From positions 1 through 27,647 of IMG/VR virus record IMGVR_UViG_3300045967_000213: a stretch of 27,647 bases of DNA. One strand, given 5' to 3'. Positions within the stretch are counted from its first letter, which is position 1. Every line of letters begins with the position of its first letter. Under the pieces are notes generated by a model. That model was given only the letters and a program-made list of their open reading frames with translations, was not told where the DNA came from and did no database searches. Made by a program: the position numbers and the translations under genes. This document shows positions 5,457 through 11,168 of the stretch, piece by piece. This stretch comes from a virus.

Positions 5457-5771
5457 ATGCTGTCGGCGGCGGCGATTGCGATGCAGTTCGAGGCCCTCTG
5501 CCGTGAGGCGATCAACCAGAACGTGACCGGCGTCGCGTGGCGCGTCTTGGCCTTACCACCCGAGTTACAGAAGATTTGGGTACAAATGGCGGTGGCGTCG
5601 TTAGTGACGTTCCAGACTTTTGCGCGAGCTCAAGGAACCCGACCTGCTGGAAGACATGGGTCCGGAATGGGGCCGCCAGCTGTTGAATCCGCTCCGCCAA
5701 CCCTTCGACCGCGGCATCGAGCTGCCCGCGGCCCGACAGCAAGGCGCGGCTCTGCTCGAAAGCGACATTAA
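5457..5771 (+). CDS. Rightward small gene with frame-disrupted 3' end
   Basis: A GGAGG eight bases before ATG 5457 starts a convincing helical protein, MLSAAAIAMQFEALCREAIN, continuing to about ALPPELQKIWVQMAVASLVTF (residue 52). The first part has GC-rich third positions. After about nucleotide 5620 the frame becomes antisense to the repressor and turns into Arg- and Pro-rich low-quality sequence up to the stop at 5771. The natural C-terminus therefore seems lost or replaced. It runs opposite to the lysogeny genes around it. Function unknown. Confidence 0.42.
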   Translation: MLSAAAIAMQFEALCREAINQNVTGVAWRVLALPPELQKIWVQMAVASLVTFQTFARAQGTRPAGRHGSGMGPPAVESAPPTLRPRHRAARGPTARRGSARKRH

Positions 5772-5970
5772 CCCCCGTCACCAGGTCATCGAGGCGGCAC
5801 GGAATCGCCGCGGCGATCTTGAGCAGGTTCTCGATCTGCGGCGCCTGGATGCGCCCGGTTTCCATGTCGGAGAGCCATTGCTGGTTGAGCCCGGCTTTCT
5901 GCGCAAAGGCGCCCTGATGCGTATGGCCGGCCGCGTGGCGCAGCCGTTTGATGTTGTCGCCGATCGTCAT
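5512..5970 (-). CDS. XRE-family lysogeny repressor (CI-like), with atypical C-terminal tail
   Basis: A 152-residue protein. Residues 1-60 form a canonical XRE helix-turn-helix: MTIGDNIKRLRHAAGHTHQ, then FAQKAGLNQQWLSDMETGR (scaffold and recognition helices), then IENLLKIAAAIPCRLDDLV. Residues 70-110 form a helical dimerisation-like segment. No LexA-type Ser-Lys peptidase domain is present, so RecA-triggered self-cleavage is not expected. It is transcribed away from the Cro-like gene across a 168-bp control region, the normal immunity layout. The last 35 or so residues (from SGTSLTTPPP) use AT-ending codons and look like read-through into antisense of the gene at 5457. Start ATG 5970 lacks a strong ribosome site and may be leaderless. 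Confidence 0.78.
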   Translation of the reverse strand: MTIGDNIKRLRHAAGHTHQGAFAQKAGLNQQWLSDMETGRIQAPQIENLLKIAAAIPCRLDDLVTGVNVAFEQSRALLSGRGQLDAAVEGLAERIQQLAAPFRTHVFQQVGFLELAQKSGTSLTTPPPFVPKSSVTRVVRPRRATRRRSRSG

Positions 5971-6138
5971 TTTACGTGGAGAGGCATATATACAAACTAA
6001 CACAGTTATACGTCCTAACACGTTGTCGCGAGGATTCCCTGAACGATCCGCGCGGGTCTTCCAAGAGCCCTAATAACGGGCACCGCTCGCAGTTGACACG
6101 TATATAGCCACGGGCGTAATTTAGGCCGCTCTACGGAA
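5971..6138. promoter_or_regulatory. Divergent immunity control region between repressor and Cro-like gene
   Basis: This 168-bp gene-free stretch is distinctly richer in A and T than its surroundings. It contains a direct repeat CTAACAC at 5997-6003 and 6015-6021, exactly 18 bp apart. The motif TATACGT (6007-6013) recurs inverted as ACGTATA (6098-6104), the latter overlapping the rightward promoter spacer. Leftward -10-like TATATA and TATAAC sequences lie near 5986-6010. These fit multiple operators shared by the repressor and Cro-like protein, but which repeat each protein binds cannot be told by eye. Confidence 0.5.
6093..6122 (+). promoter_or_regulatory. Rightward early promoter (PR-like)
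   Basis: A perfect TTGACA at 6093-6098, an 18-bp spacer and TAATTT at 6117-6122 lie just before the Cro-like gene start at 6139. The spacer contains ACGTATA, which is repeated inverted near the repressor end of the region, as expected for an operator that lets the repressor shut this promoter. The transcript leader would be only about 10 bases. Confidence 0.6.
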
Positions 6139-6405
6139 ATGCGGCCGCTCACCCCTGACCTCCTCACGAAGCTGCGCCGGCGGCGCCTGCCCCGCACCGG
6201 CAACAAGATTGCGATTGCCCTCGAACTGTCCGAAGCGAAGGCGATGGACATCGTCCGCGCGACCGGTTTCGCGCCGCAGTACGTCAGCGACATCAAGAAC
6301 GGGCGCACCAACAACCTGAAGATTGCCAGTGCCCGCAAGTTTGCGACGTTCTTCGGGTGCAGCATTGACGACTTGTTTCCGCCGCGCGAGGGGCTGTCGG
6401 CGTGA
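6139..6405 (+). CDS. Cro-like helix-turn-helix regulator
   Basis: An 88-residue protein. Residues 28-75 contain an XRE-like helix-turn-helix: ALELSEAKAMDIVRATG, then FAPQYVSDIKNGRTNNLK (recognition helix with QYVSDIKNGR), then a final helix SARKFATFFGCSIDDLFPP of the standard XRE ending. The basic N-terminus (KLRRRRLPR) may add DNA contacts. As the first rightward gene opposite the repressor it should be the Cro counterpart that commits to lytic growth. The ribosome site is weak (a GGAA near the ATG). Confidence 0.72.
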   Translation: MRPLTPDLLTKLRRRRLPRTGNKIAIALELSEAKAMDIVRATGFAPQYVSDIKNGRTNNLKIASARKFATFFGCSIDDLFPPREGLSA

Positions 6406-6430
6406 CGCAGTCCGACACCGGAGGTTGCCG

Positions 6431-6748
6431 ATGATGCACGAGCCGTTCGTCCCCGCGCGCGTGGCCGCGCGCTTCGTCGGTTTCGAGGTCGGCGATGGAC
6501 CCGCCGGCAAAGACGCCGGGATGCGCGCCTTCTACCAGTGGGTGCGCGAGAACCACGTCCCGAAGCATCACCGGGGCCCGCGCATCCTGGTGTTCCGGCT
6601 CTCGGAGCTCGAGGCCGCGATCACCGCGACTGAAACCCCGACGGCCGCCGACGAGACGACGGCGCTCTCGCGGCTTGAGCAGCTCGGCCGCGACCACATT
6701 CGCCAGGCGTTCTTCAAGGGCGTTGTTCGCAAGTCGTCGACGCGGTGA
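6431..6748 (+). CDS. Excisionase or AlpA-like DNA-binding protein
   Basis: A 105-residue protein starting MMHEPFVPARVAARFVGFE, with GGAGG six bases before the ATG. The pattern VPARVAARFVG, then MRAFYQWVRENHVPKHHRG, then ILVFRLSELEAAI matches the MerR-like winged-helix arrangement of excisionases and AlpA regulators: helix-turn-helix, a wing with the Arg/His turn, then a strand and helix. The C-terminal third is a separate helical segment (LEQLGRDHIRQAFFKG). It might regulate early transcription or act as a recombination directionality factor for the integrase; the sequence does not decide. Confidence 0.55.
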   Translation: MMHEPFVPARVAARFVGFEVGDGPAGKDAGMRAFYQWVRENHVPKHHRGPRILVFRLSELEAAITATETPTAADETTALSRLEQLGRDHIRQAFFKGVVRKSSTR

Positions 6749-6755
6749 AGGCGCG

Positions 6756-7304
6756 GTGAGTCTGCGACACCTCAACCATCTGCTCTACCGGATGCCTGGG
6801 CGCATCACCGATGGGCAGTTCCGGTTGCTGATCTATCTCGCCGACAAAGCCAACACTGAGGGCGAAGACATCTACCCGAGCCTCGAGCGTCTGGTGCGCT
6901 GGAGCGGGTTCGCACCGCGCTACGTCGCGCGCACGATCGAGGACTTCCGACTGCGCGGCTGGCTCCGCGGTTACTCGCGTGGCGGCGAGCTCCGGTGGCG
7001 GCTCGAGCTGCCTGTGGAGATCCCGACAGAAACGGTGGAAAACTTTCGTCAGGCGGATCGCGGATCCCGTTTTCGGGATCGCGGATCCCTGTTTGATGCT
7101 TCTTCGATCCATCGGTCGGACGACAGAAGTGATGCGGCCACGGCGGTTACAGAAAACGCGGCAGGGCCTCCCCCCTTTGATCCGTCCTTGATCCCCCCGG
7201 ATCGTCCCGACCTGGCTGACATCAAGGCCACGCTCGCCAACCTTAAGGCGCGCCTGAACGTCGCCCCCCAACAGCCTGCGAAGCGGAGGGGACGAGCGTC
7301 ATGA
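6756..7304 (+). CDS. O-like replication initiator with helix-turn-helix domain
   Basis: About 182 residues from GTG 6756, with GAAGG a few bases upstream. Residues 10-80 form a winged helix-turn-helix like those in phage O/DnaD-type replication proteins: ITDGQFRLLIYLADKANTEG, YPSLERLVRWSGFAPRYVAR, then TIEDFRLRGWLRGYSRGG and a strand. The middle (95-125) is encoded by the repeat cluster at 7055-7089 and contains DRGSRF/DRGSLF twice. The C-terminus (LADIKATLANLKARLNVA) is a helix that could contact a helicase or loader. Initiator genes that contain their own origin repeats are known from lambda. No helicase gene was found next to it. Confidence 0.58.
   Translation: MSLRHLNHLLYRMPGRITDGQFRLLIYLADKANTEGEDIYPSLERLVRWSGFAPRYVARTIEDFRLRGWLRGYSRGGELRWRLELPVEIPTETVENFRQADRGSRFRDRGSLFDASSIHRSDDRSDAATAVTENAAGPPPFDPSLIPPDRPDLADIKATLANLKARLNVAPQQPAKRRGRAS
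7019..7203. repeat. GATC-dense repeat cluster inside the initiator gene (candidate origin)
   Basis: Nine GATC sites fall in 185 bp (starting at 7019, 7056, 7063, 7077, 7084, 7106, 7179, 7190 and 7200), where fewer than one would be expected. GGATCGCGGATCCC occurs twice, 21 bp apart (7055-7068 and 7076-7089), and between them GATCCCG-TTTT-CGGGATC forms a perfect 7-bp hairpin. Iterons with a foldback inside the initiator gene resemble the lambda origin layout. Confidence 0.5.
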
Positions 7305-7648
7305 CGAAACCGCGCGTGCCGTGGGCGCAGTGGCCGCCAGCCGGAATGATGACGACGGGCGACGTCGCGAAGGTGTTGCGCTGTTGTCCGCGCACGGTGG
7401 AGCTGCTCGCCCTCGCCGGCGATCTGCTCGGCGAGGAGACGTGGGGCGGGCAATGGATCTTCCGGCGGCGCGAGGTCGAAGCCTTCCAGGCACGCACCGG
7501 CGGCCGGCTGGTGCCGACGAGGCCGCGCCTCTGGCGGCAGTTGCGGCTGCGGTTCCCGTCGCCGCATCGGGCGCAGCCGCTGCCGTGGGGACCGTTCCGG
7601 ATGCTACGGGCTAGCCTGCAGTCGCGCAAGGCACGTCGTGTCGGCTAA
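7301..7648 (+). CDS. MerR/HTH_17-type DNA-binding protein
   Basis: A 115-residue protein whose ATG overlaps the initiator stop (ATGA). Residues 15-65 hold the excisionase-like pattern MMTTGDVAKVLRCCPRTVELLA, then a loop with LLGEETWGGQWIFRRREVEAFQAR, which is the standard helix-turn-helix, wing and specificity helix of HTH_17 proteins. The remaining 45 residues are Arg and Pro rich. It is the second protein of this type in the early region (the first is at 6431), so one may act with the integrase and the other on transcription or replication. Confidence 0.62.
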   Translation: MTKPRVPWAQWPPAGMMTTGDVAKVLRCCPRTVELLALAGDLLGEETWGGQWIFRRREVEAFQARTGGRLVPTRPRLWRQLRLRFPSPHRAQPLPWGPFRMLRASLQSRKARRVG

Positions 7649-7853
7649 GAAGGTGTTGACCATTCGTGCTGGATCCGGAGGCTGGGTGACGAGTGTGGAG
7701 TATTCCATGCGCTGGTTCTGTTGGGACCAAGGCGAGCGTCACACGTTCGTAGAAAACTTGCTCGAACATCTGCGCGAGGAGCATCCGACCGAGTTTCAGC
7801 AGGCGGTGGATAACTGCAACAGGCAGCGGGCTCGCGAAAGTGGTGGATCGTGA
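7638..7853 (+). CDS. Hypothetical 71-residue early protein
   Basis: The GTG start at 7638 lies within the end of the previous gene; the ATG at 7708 (MRWFCWDQGERHTF) is an alternative start. The product has a beta-rich N-terminus and a helical end (FVENLLEHLREEHPTEFQQAVDNC). Codon third positions are less GC-rich than in neighbouring genes. The stop codon lies inside the first GATC hexamer array of the junction repeat at 7846. No recognisable family. Confidence 0.5.
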   Translation: MSAKKVLTIRAGSGGWVTSVEYSMRWFCWDQGERHTFVENLLEHLREEHPTEFQQAVDNCNRQRARESGGS

Positions 7854-7905
7854 TCGCGATCCGAAAGCCGTCACTTTGCTGAGGAAAACCCCCCATGTCG
7901 CATAA
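7846..7905 (+). repeat. Junction repeat copy 1 (GATC hexamer array plus ATGTCGCATAA)
   Basis: Three hexamers GATCGT, GATCGC and GATCCG (7846-7863) are followed, 37 bases after the start of the last hexamer, by ATGTCGCATAA (7895-7905). The TGA of the upstream gene is in the array, and the ATG is the start codon of the next small gene. The same design recurs at 8115 and 10102. Confidence 0.6.
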
Positions 7906-7945
7906 GCCGTCTTCCGTTAGACGAACAGGAGAATCGTTGCAATGA
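7895..7945 (+). CDS. 16-residue peptide gene at a junction repeat
   Basis: ATG 7895, preceded by GAGGAAAA, opens 16 codons (MSHKPSSVRRTGESLQ) that end in an ATGA overlap with the gene at 7942. The first 24 bases resemble the start of the gene at 10151 (MSHKRASV). It may be a coupling leader or a truncated paralogue of that gene. The sequence GGAG inside it probably serves as the ribosome site for the gene at 7942. Confidence 0.4.
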   Translation: MSHKPSSVRRTGESLQ

Positions 7946-8139
7946 GCACCGTCGAGAGCGTCGCGCAGAGTTTCGAGAGCTACCGTCAGCGGGTGATCCC
8001 CAAGGATGCCCCGCCAGTGCAAGTCGAGGAATGCCGGCGGGCTTTCTTCGCCGGCTCGTATTCCATGCTGATGAACATTGCCGCCAACATTGGCGACGAT
8101 TCCACGAGCCTGTCGATCTGGATCCGGATCCGGATCTGA
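7942..8139 (+). CDS. Small early phage protein with RRAFFAG motif, probably truncated
   Basis: A 65-residue helical protein, MSTVESVAQSFESYRQRVIP, then VQVEECRRAFFAGSYSMLMNIAANIGDD. The VQVxExRRAFFAGxxxM segment recurs in short phage proteins of early regions, usually with a longer C-terminal part. Here the frame runs into the GATC hexamer array, giving SIWIRIRI and a stop, so the native tail may have been replaced when the repeat was placed. It is translationally coupled to the 16-codon frame upstream. Function unknown. Confidence 0.6.
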   Translation: MSTVESVAQSFESYRQRVIPKDAPPVQVEECRRAFFAGSYSMLMNIAANIGDDSTSLSIWIRIRI

Positions 8140-8179
8140 AACCTGTGAGATTGGGTTTGTAAAGTCCCATGTCGCATAA
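8115..8179 (+). repeat. Junction repeat copy 2 (GATC hexamer array plus ATGTCGCATAA)
   Basis: Four hexamers GATCTG, GATCCG, GATCCG and GATCTG (8115-8138) are followed, 36 bases after the start of the last one, by ATGTCGCATAA (8169-8179), whose ATG starts the next gene. The upstream gene's TGA (8137-8139) is at the end of the array. It shares the 16-mer GATCCGGATCCGGATC with copy 3 at 10102. Confidence 0.65.
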
Positions 8180-8399
8180 CCCCGGTTCTGGTGACCTGCC
8201 GACCACTCACGCCGAGCTCGTGACGTTCACCCGCGAGCAGCGTGAGCGCGCGCAGGTCCACGTCTACCGCGAGGCGCAGCGCCTCGGCCTGGCGGGTGAC
8301 CCGTTCGTCACGGCGATCGCCGACGCGCTCGGCGACATCTCGCTCGCGGAGGCGTTGCTGGCGCTGATGCGGGAGGCAGCGAACCGTGACGGACGCTGA
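8169..8399 (+). CDS. Hypothetical 76-residue early protein
   Basis: The gene starts at the ATG of junction repeat copy 2 with no clear Shine-Dalgarno. The product, MSHNPGSGDLPTTHAELVTF, continues as a long helix (EQRERAQVHVYREAQRLGLA) and a second helical part (FVTAIADALGDISLAEALLALMREAAN). All-helical, acidic and soluble. No family recognised. Its end overlaps the next start by 14 bases. Confidence 0.58.
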   Translation: MSHNPGSGDLPTTHAELVTFTREQRERAQVHVYREAQRLGLAGDPFVTAIADALGDISLAEALLALMREAANRDGR

Positions 8400-8586
8400 A
8401 CGCATCGGTCGCGTCTACGTGTGCGATCAGGAGCATCCGCACTTCGGAGAGTCCGGCGTGTTCACCGGCAAGATGATTTCCCTGCTCGGCGAACCGATGG
8501 CGGAAGTGAAGCTCGAGCACTGTAAGCACGGTACGGATGGCTGTTTCGTGAAGAAGGGCCAAGTGCGGCAGGAGAAGCGACGATGA
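8386..8586 (+). CDS. Hypothetical 66-residue early protein
   Basis: The GTG at 8386 has GGGAGG about nine bases upstream. The product is beta-rich: MTDAERIGRVYVCDQEHPHFGE, then GVFTGKMISLLGEPMAEVKLEHC, then GTDGCFVKKGQVRQEKRR. It reads like a small SH3-like or KOW-like barrel that exchanges Gly-rich turns and strands, with three cysteines not in a zinc pattern. It overlaps its neighbours on both sides (ATGA with the next). Function unknown. Confidence 0.58.
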   Translation: MTDAERIGRVYVCDQEHPHFGESGVFTGKMISLLGEPMAEVKLEHCKHGTDGCFVKKGQVRQEKRR

Positions 8587-8936
8587 CGAAGATGCCCGGT
8601 GTGACCCTCGAGACGATCGGCGGCGGCGCCCTCTCCGAACTGTTCGCGGCGGAGCTGACGCGCATTCTCGCGAACATCGCGGACCCCAACACGGATCCTG
8701 CGGCGAAGCGGATCGTCACGTTCACCGTGAGCTTCAAACCGAACCGCGCCAGGGACGTGGCGGACGTGGAACTGAAATGCAGCTCGAAGCTCGCCGGCAT
8801 CATGACCGTTTCGACCCAACTATTCATGGGGAAGCATCAGGGCAAATTGATCGCGGTCGAGAGCGACCCGCGGCAAACGCCCCTCTTCGACAATCCCACG
8901 CCGACGGCGGCATTTCCGCGAAAGGTGGATGAGTGA
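8583..8936 (+). CDS. Phage replication-terminator-like family protein
   Basis: A 117-residue protein with the order LETIGGGALSELFAAELTRILANIADPNTDPAAKRIVTFTVSFKP in two blocks, then DVADVELKCSSKLAG and TQLFMGKHQGKLIAVE. This GALxE...NIxDPNTDPxxxRxxTxTIxxKP pattern is that of a phage family often labelled replication terminator protein in Firmicutes phage annotations; the label is not biochemically secure for this group. It sits downstream of the initiator and coupled by ATGA to the previous gene, and the next start overlaps its stop (TGATG). Confidence 0.62.
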   Translation: MTKMPGVTLETIGGGALSELFAAELTRILANIADPNTDPAAKRIVTFTVSFKPNRARDVADVELKCSSKLAGIMTVSTQLFMGKHQGKLIAVESDPRQTPLFDNPTPTAAFPRKVDE

Positions 8937-9673
8937 TGGACGGCGCAGCGATCGAACAAATCGTCGAACAGGTCCGTAGACCAATTGAACTGGCTGGCTA
9001 CCTGCTTCGCCCGAATGATTGGACCGTTGAGGACCCGGCGGCGCTGGTGAAGCCGGGGCCGACGCCGCGCCCGCTCGACGTGACCACGCTCGGGGCGCTG
9101 CGCGATTACCTCAAGGCGAACCGGGACGGGCTCACCCTGCCGGAGCTGATCGTCCATGTCGCGGGTGCGACGCAGGTCACGATCGGCGGCGCCCTGGCGG
9201 CGCGCACGCGGAGCCGTGAGGTCTACCTGACGGCGAAGGCGCTCGACCTGACGGAGGGCTTTCTCGGGACCTTCATGTCGCTCGAAAACTTCCTCATCGG
9301 CCTGCAGGTTCGGTTCGCGGACGACAACGACCGGCCGCGGCTCCTGGCGCTGTTGAGCAACGTGAAGTCCGAGCTGGTGAAGACCGCGCTCGATGACGGG
9401 AGGACGCAGGTCGTGCAGGCGCGCGCCGGCGTGGTGCTCGTCTCCGACGTTGCCGTCCCCAACCCGGTCACGCTGTGCCCGTTTCGGACCTTCCGCGACA
9501 TTCTCCAACCGGCCTCGCTGTTCGTCCTGCGAGTCAAGGACGGGAAGGCGGGCGGCGGGCCAGAGGTGGGGCTCTTTGAAGCCGACGGCGGCGCCTGGCG
9601 GCTCACGGCGATCGGGCGCGTAGGCGATTGGCTCCGCACGGAACTGCCGCAGGACGTGGCGGTCCTCGCGTAA
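8936..9673 (+). CDS. Uncharacterised conserved phage protein of the replication region
   Basis: About 245 residues from ATG 8936 (GTG 8933 is in frame just before it). The visible pattern is LGALRDYLKANRDGL, LIVHVAGATQVTIGG, then VYLTAKALDLTEGFLGTFMSLENFLIGLQVRF, DRPRLLALLSNVKSE, then NPVTLCPFRTFRDILQPASLFVLRV and GLFEADGGAWRL. This layout matches an uncharacterised phage family usually encoded beside the replication-terminator-like protein; here the two are adjacent and overlapping. Alternating alpha/beta, no catalytic motif apparent. No membrane segments. The function is unknown, but the conserved pairing suggests a joint role in replication or transcription control. Confidence 0.65.
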   Translation: MDGAAIEQIVEQVRRPIELAGYLLRPNDWTVEDPAALVKPGPTPRPLDVTTLGALRDYLKANRDGLTLPELIVHVAGATQVTIGGALAARTRSREVYLTAKALDLTEGFLGTFMSLENFLIGLQVRFADDNDRPRLLALLSNVKSELVKTALDDGRTQVVQARAGVVLVSDVAVPNPVTLCPFRTFRDILQPASLFVLRVKDGKAGGGPEVGLFEADGGAWRLTAIGRVGDWLRTELPQDVAVLA

Positions 9674-9685
9674 AGGGGAAAAGCG

Positions 9686-9850
9686 ATGCGCGATGTGCAT
9701 GTCGTGCCGGTCAACGACCTGCGGGAACACGCCTCGCGGCGGGACTGCTGGTGCCAGCCCCGGCTGATTCGCGAGGCGGGCGCGGCGGTCGTGGTGGTGC
9801 ATCAGAGCGCCGACGGGCGCGAGCTGGTCGAGCAGCACGGAGTGCAGTGA
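9686..9850 (+). CDS. 54-residue phage protein with CWC motif
   Basis: A short gene beginning with GGGGAAAAG four bases before ATG 9686: MRDVHVVPVNDLREHA, then RRDCWCQPRLIREAGAAVVVVHQSADGRELVEQ. The VxPxNDLREHxxxxDCWCxP signature recurs in very short phage proteins, and the Cys-Trp-Cys pair may bind metal or form a disulphide. Some relatives are longer with extra Cys pairs, so this may be the short form. It overlaps the next start (TGATG). Function unknown. Confidence 0.7.
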   Translation: MRDVHVVPVNDLREHASRRDCWCQPRLIREAGAAVVVVHQSADGRELVEQHGVQ

Positions 9851-10161
9851 TGATCCGCCACGTCTACGTTGGTGGCTGCTACGGTGACGACGGCCCGCCG
9901 GAGGTCGTCGCTGAGTCCGTTGAAGCGGCGATGCAGTCCCTCATGAAGGGCTACCTCCCGGCTGACCAATACGAATACGACGGCGGCGAACAGGTGCGCT
10001 GGGTCTGTCAGTTTGTGGACGGGTGGATCTTTCGCTGCACCGCCACCATCGGCACCTCTCAGCTCTACGTCGAACGGTTTGACGTGCTGGGCGAAAGCCC
10101 CGATCCGGATCCGGATCCGAAGGTGCCGGCAAAGGCTGGGAAAAAGGCCGATGTCGCATAA
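9850..10161 (+). CDS. Hypothetical 103-residue early protein with Asp-Pro repeat tail
   Basis: The ATG overlaps the previous stop. The N-terminal 80 residues look like a folded alpha/beta domain: IRHVYVGGCYGDDGPPEVVAESVEAAMQSL in two parts, then VRWVCQFVDGWIFRCTATIG and LYVERFDV. The tail reads ESPDPDPDPKVPAKAGKKADVA; the DPDPDP is simply the GATCCG hexamer array of junction repeat copy 3 in this frame. Its stop lies within ATGTCGCATAA, the start of the next gene. Function unknown. Confidence 0.6.
   Translation: MIRHVYVGGCYGDDGPPEVVAESVEAAMQSLMKGYLPADQYEYDGGEQVRWVCQFVDGWIFRCTATIGTSQLYVERFDVLGESPDPDPDPKVPAKAGKKADVA
10102..10161 (+). repeat. Junction repeat copy 3 (GATC hexamer array plus ATGTCGCATAA)
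   Basis: Three GATCCG hexamers (10102-10119) are followed, 37 bases after the start of the last one, by ATGTCGCATAA (10151-10161). The upstream gene's TAA and the downstream gene's ATG are both inside that 11-mer. After it, GC and CTTCCGT are shared with copy 1. The array is read in a different frame from copy 2, so protein coding does not explain its conservation. Confidence 0.65.
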
Positions 10162-10327
10162 GCGGGCTTCCGTGAACCCGGCGAAGCCAGCCAAGACGGT
10201 CGAGGTGCGGCTCGCCGATCTCGAGGCGCTCGAGGCGCGCGGCCTGATCGTCTTTGAGCACGACGAGGAGGGGCGCCTGCGCCTGCGCCTCCGCGAGCCT
10301 GCGCGAGGAAAGGAGTCCATCGAATGA
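10151..10327 (+). CDS. Hypothetical 58-residue early protein
   Basis: The ATG of junction repeat copy 3, with GGGAAAAAGG a few bases upstream, starts MSHKRASVNPAKPAKTVEVR. A basic N-terminus is followed by LADLEALEARGLIVFEHDEEGRL, a strand and short helix, and an Arg-rich end. The first eight residues match the 16-codon peptide at 7895. It overlaps both neighbours (11 bases upstream, ATGA downstream). No family recognised. Confidence 0.55.
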   Translation: MSHKRASVNPAKPAKTVEVRLADLEALEARGLIVFEHDEEGRLRLRLREPARGKESIE

Positions 10328-10506
10328 CGACGAGCGTGCATCCCGTCCTAGTCGCGTGCGTGCGTCCGGTCCTGACCTTCGGCTTCGTCACGCTGCCGCA
10401 GTGGTGGTGCTGGTGGCGCCACCGCCCGCCGACGCCGCAGGTCGTGTCCCCGCGGTGGCGCGCTCAGCGGCTCTACGAGGACGGCCTGCGGGGCGACCAC
10501 CCGTGA
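10324..10506 (+). CDS. 60-residue hydrophobic protein
   Basis: ATG 10324 overlaps the previous stop (ATGA). The product is MTTSVHPVLVACVRPVLTFG, then FVTLPQWWCWWRHRPP and a basic tail. Residues 8-24 could be one short membrane segment followed by a Trp cluster (WWCWW) at the interface. The ribosome site AGGAAAGGAG lies six to twelve bases upstream. No family recognised; the membrane character is inferred from composition only. Confidence 0.5.
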   Translation: MTTSVHPVLVACVRPVLTFGFVTLPQWWCWWRHRPPTPQVVSPRWRAQRLYEDGLRGDHP

Positions 10507-10751
10507 TCATCGCGATGGCCGGCGAATTCCTTGAGTGCTGCTGGGAGGACGACACCTTCGTCGGCATCGATCTGCATGGCCGTGTCCGCCTGCGTATCAG
10601 TTGGACCGGCTGGGGGGCGCTGACGCGGATCCAGCGGCTCACCCTGGTGTGGGACCTCTGCGCCGTCCTGGTCTTTCCCAGTTACTGGCACGCGAACGCC
10701 ACGCGGCGGCTCGATGAGCCGCGTCCGCTGCCGGCGGAGCCAGGCGCATGA
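10503..10751 (+). CDS. Hypothetical 82-residue protein
   Basis: GTG 10503 makes a GTGA overlap with the previous stop. The product MIIAMAGEFLECCWEDDTF is followed by VGIDLHGRVRLRISWTGWG, RIQRLTLVWDLCAVLVFPSYW, and a Pro-rich acidic end. It is strand-rich and fairly hydrophobic, with three early cysteines including CC. It could be a small beta-barrel; I recognise no family. The next gene starts inside its stop (ATGA). Confidence 0.5.
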   Translation: MIIAMAGEFLECCWEDDTFVGIDLHGRVRLRISWTGWGALTRIQRLTLVWDLCAVLVFPSYWHANATRRLDEPRPLPAEPGA

Positions 10752-10957
10752 CGGGGTTCGTGCTGCTGAAGCCGCCGCAGTGGTTCCTGCTGGTGGACTG
10801 GACCTGGGCGACCGCCGCCGACCTGCTGCGCTTTCGCTGGCCGGCGGTGGCGGTGTTCGCGTCCTACGCGCGCGCGGATCGGGCGCGTCGCACCTATGGG
10901 CGTCGGGCCTGGCGGGCGATGACGATCCTGCCGATCACGGGAGGGAACCATGGCTGA
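10748..10957 (+). CDS. 69-residue Trp-rich, probably membrane-associated protein
   Basis: ATG 10748 overlaps the previous stop. The sequence MTGFVLLKPPQWFLLVDWTW continues with ADLLRFRWPAVAVFASYARADRARRTYGRRAWRAM. Two short hydrophobic stretches (4-17 and 28-41) are separated by charged residues, and there is a positively charged end. GGGAGGGAACC near its 3' end is the ribosome site of the next gene. Together with the gene at 10324 it forms a pair of small Trp-rich hydrophobic proteins. Function unknown. Confidence 0.5.
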   Translation: MTGFVLLKPPQWFLLVDWTWATAADLLRFRWPAVAVFASYARADRARRTYGRRAWRAMTILPITGGNHG

Positions 10958-11168
10958 TGCCCCGGAGGACGATTCTCGCTCCCTGGCGGAGGCGCTCGAG
11001 GCCATCGAGGTCGTCGACGACGTCGACGTCGCCCGCTGCGAGGGCACGATCCATGTCTGGTCGTCGTTCTTCGCGCCGGGCGATGCCTGCGCCTGCGGGC
11101 GCTTCGCGCTCAGCCAGGGCGAGGACGGCCGGCTGCGCACGGTCGAGAGGACGACTCTCGATGCCTGA
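10950..11168 (+). CDS. 72-residue acidic protein with C-A-C-G motif
   Basis: A strong GGGAGGG precedes ATG 10950. The N-terminus is very acidic (MADAPEDDSRSLAEALEAIE, then VVDDVDVARCEG); then HVWSSFFAPGDACACGRFALSQ places three cysteines around a turn. The CxCG pair resembles half of a zinc knuckle; a partner could be the earlier Cys. The next small protein also has a CxCG pair, so the two may be related or may act together. Function unknown. Confidence 0.58.
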   Translation: MADAPEDDSRSLAEALEAIEVVDDVDVARCEGTIHVWSSFFAPGDACACGRFALSQGEDGRLRTVERTTLDA

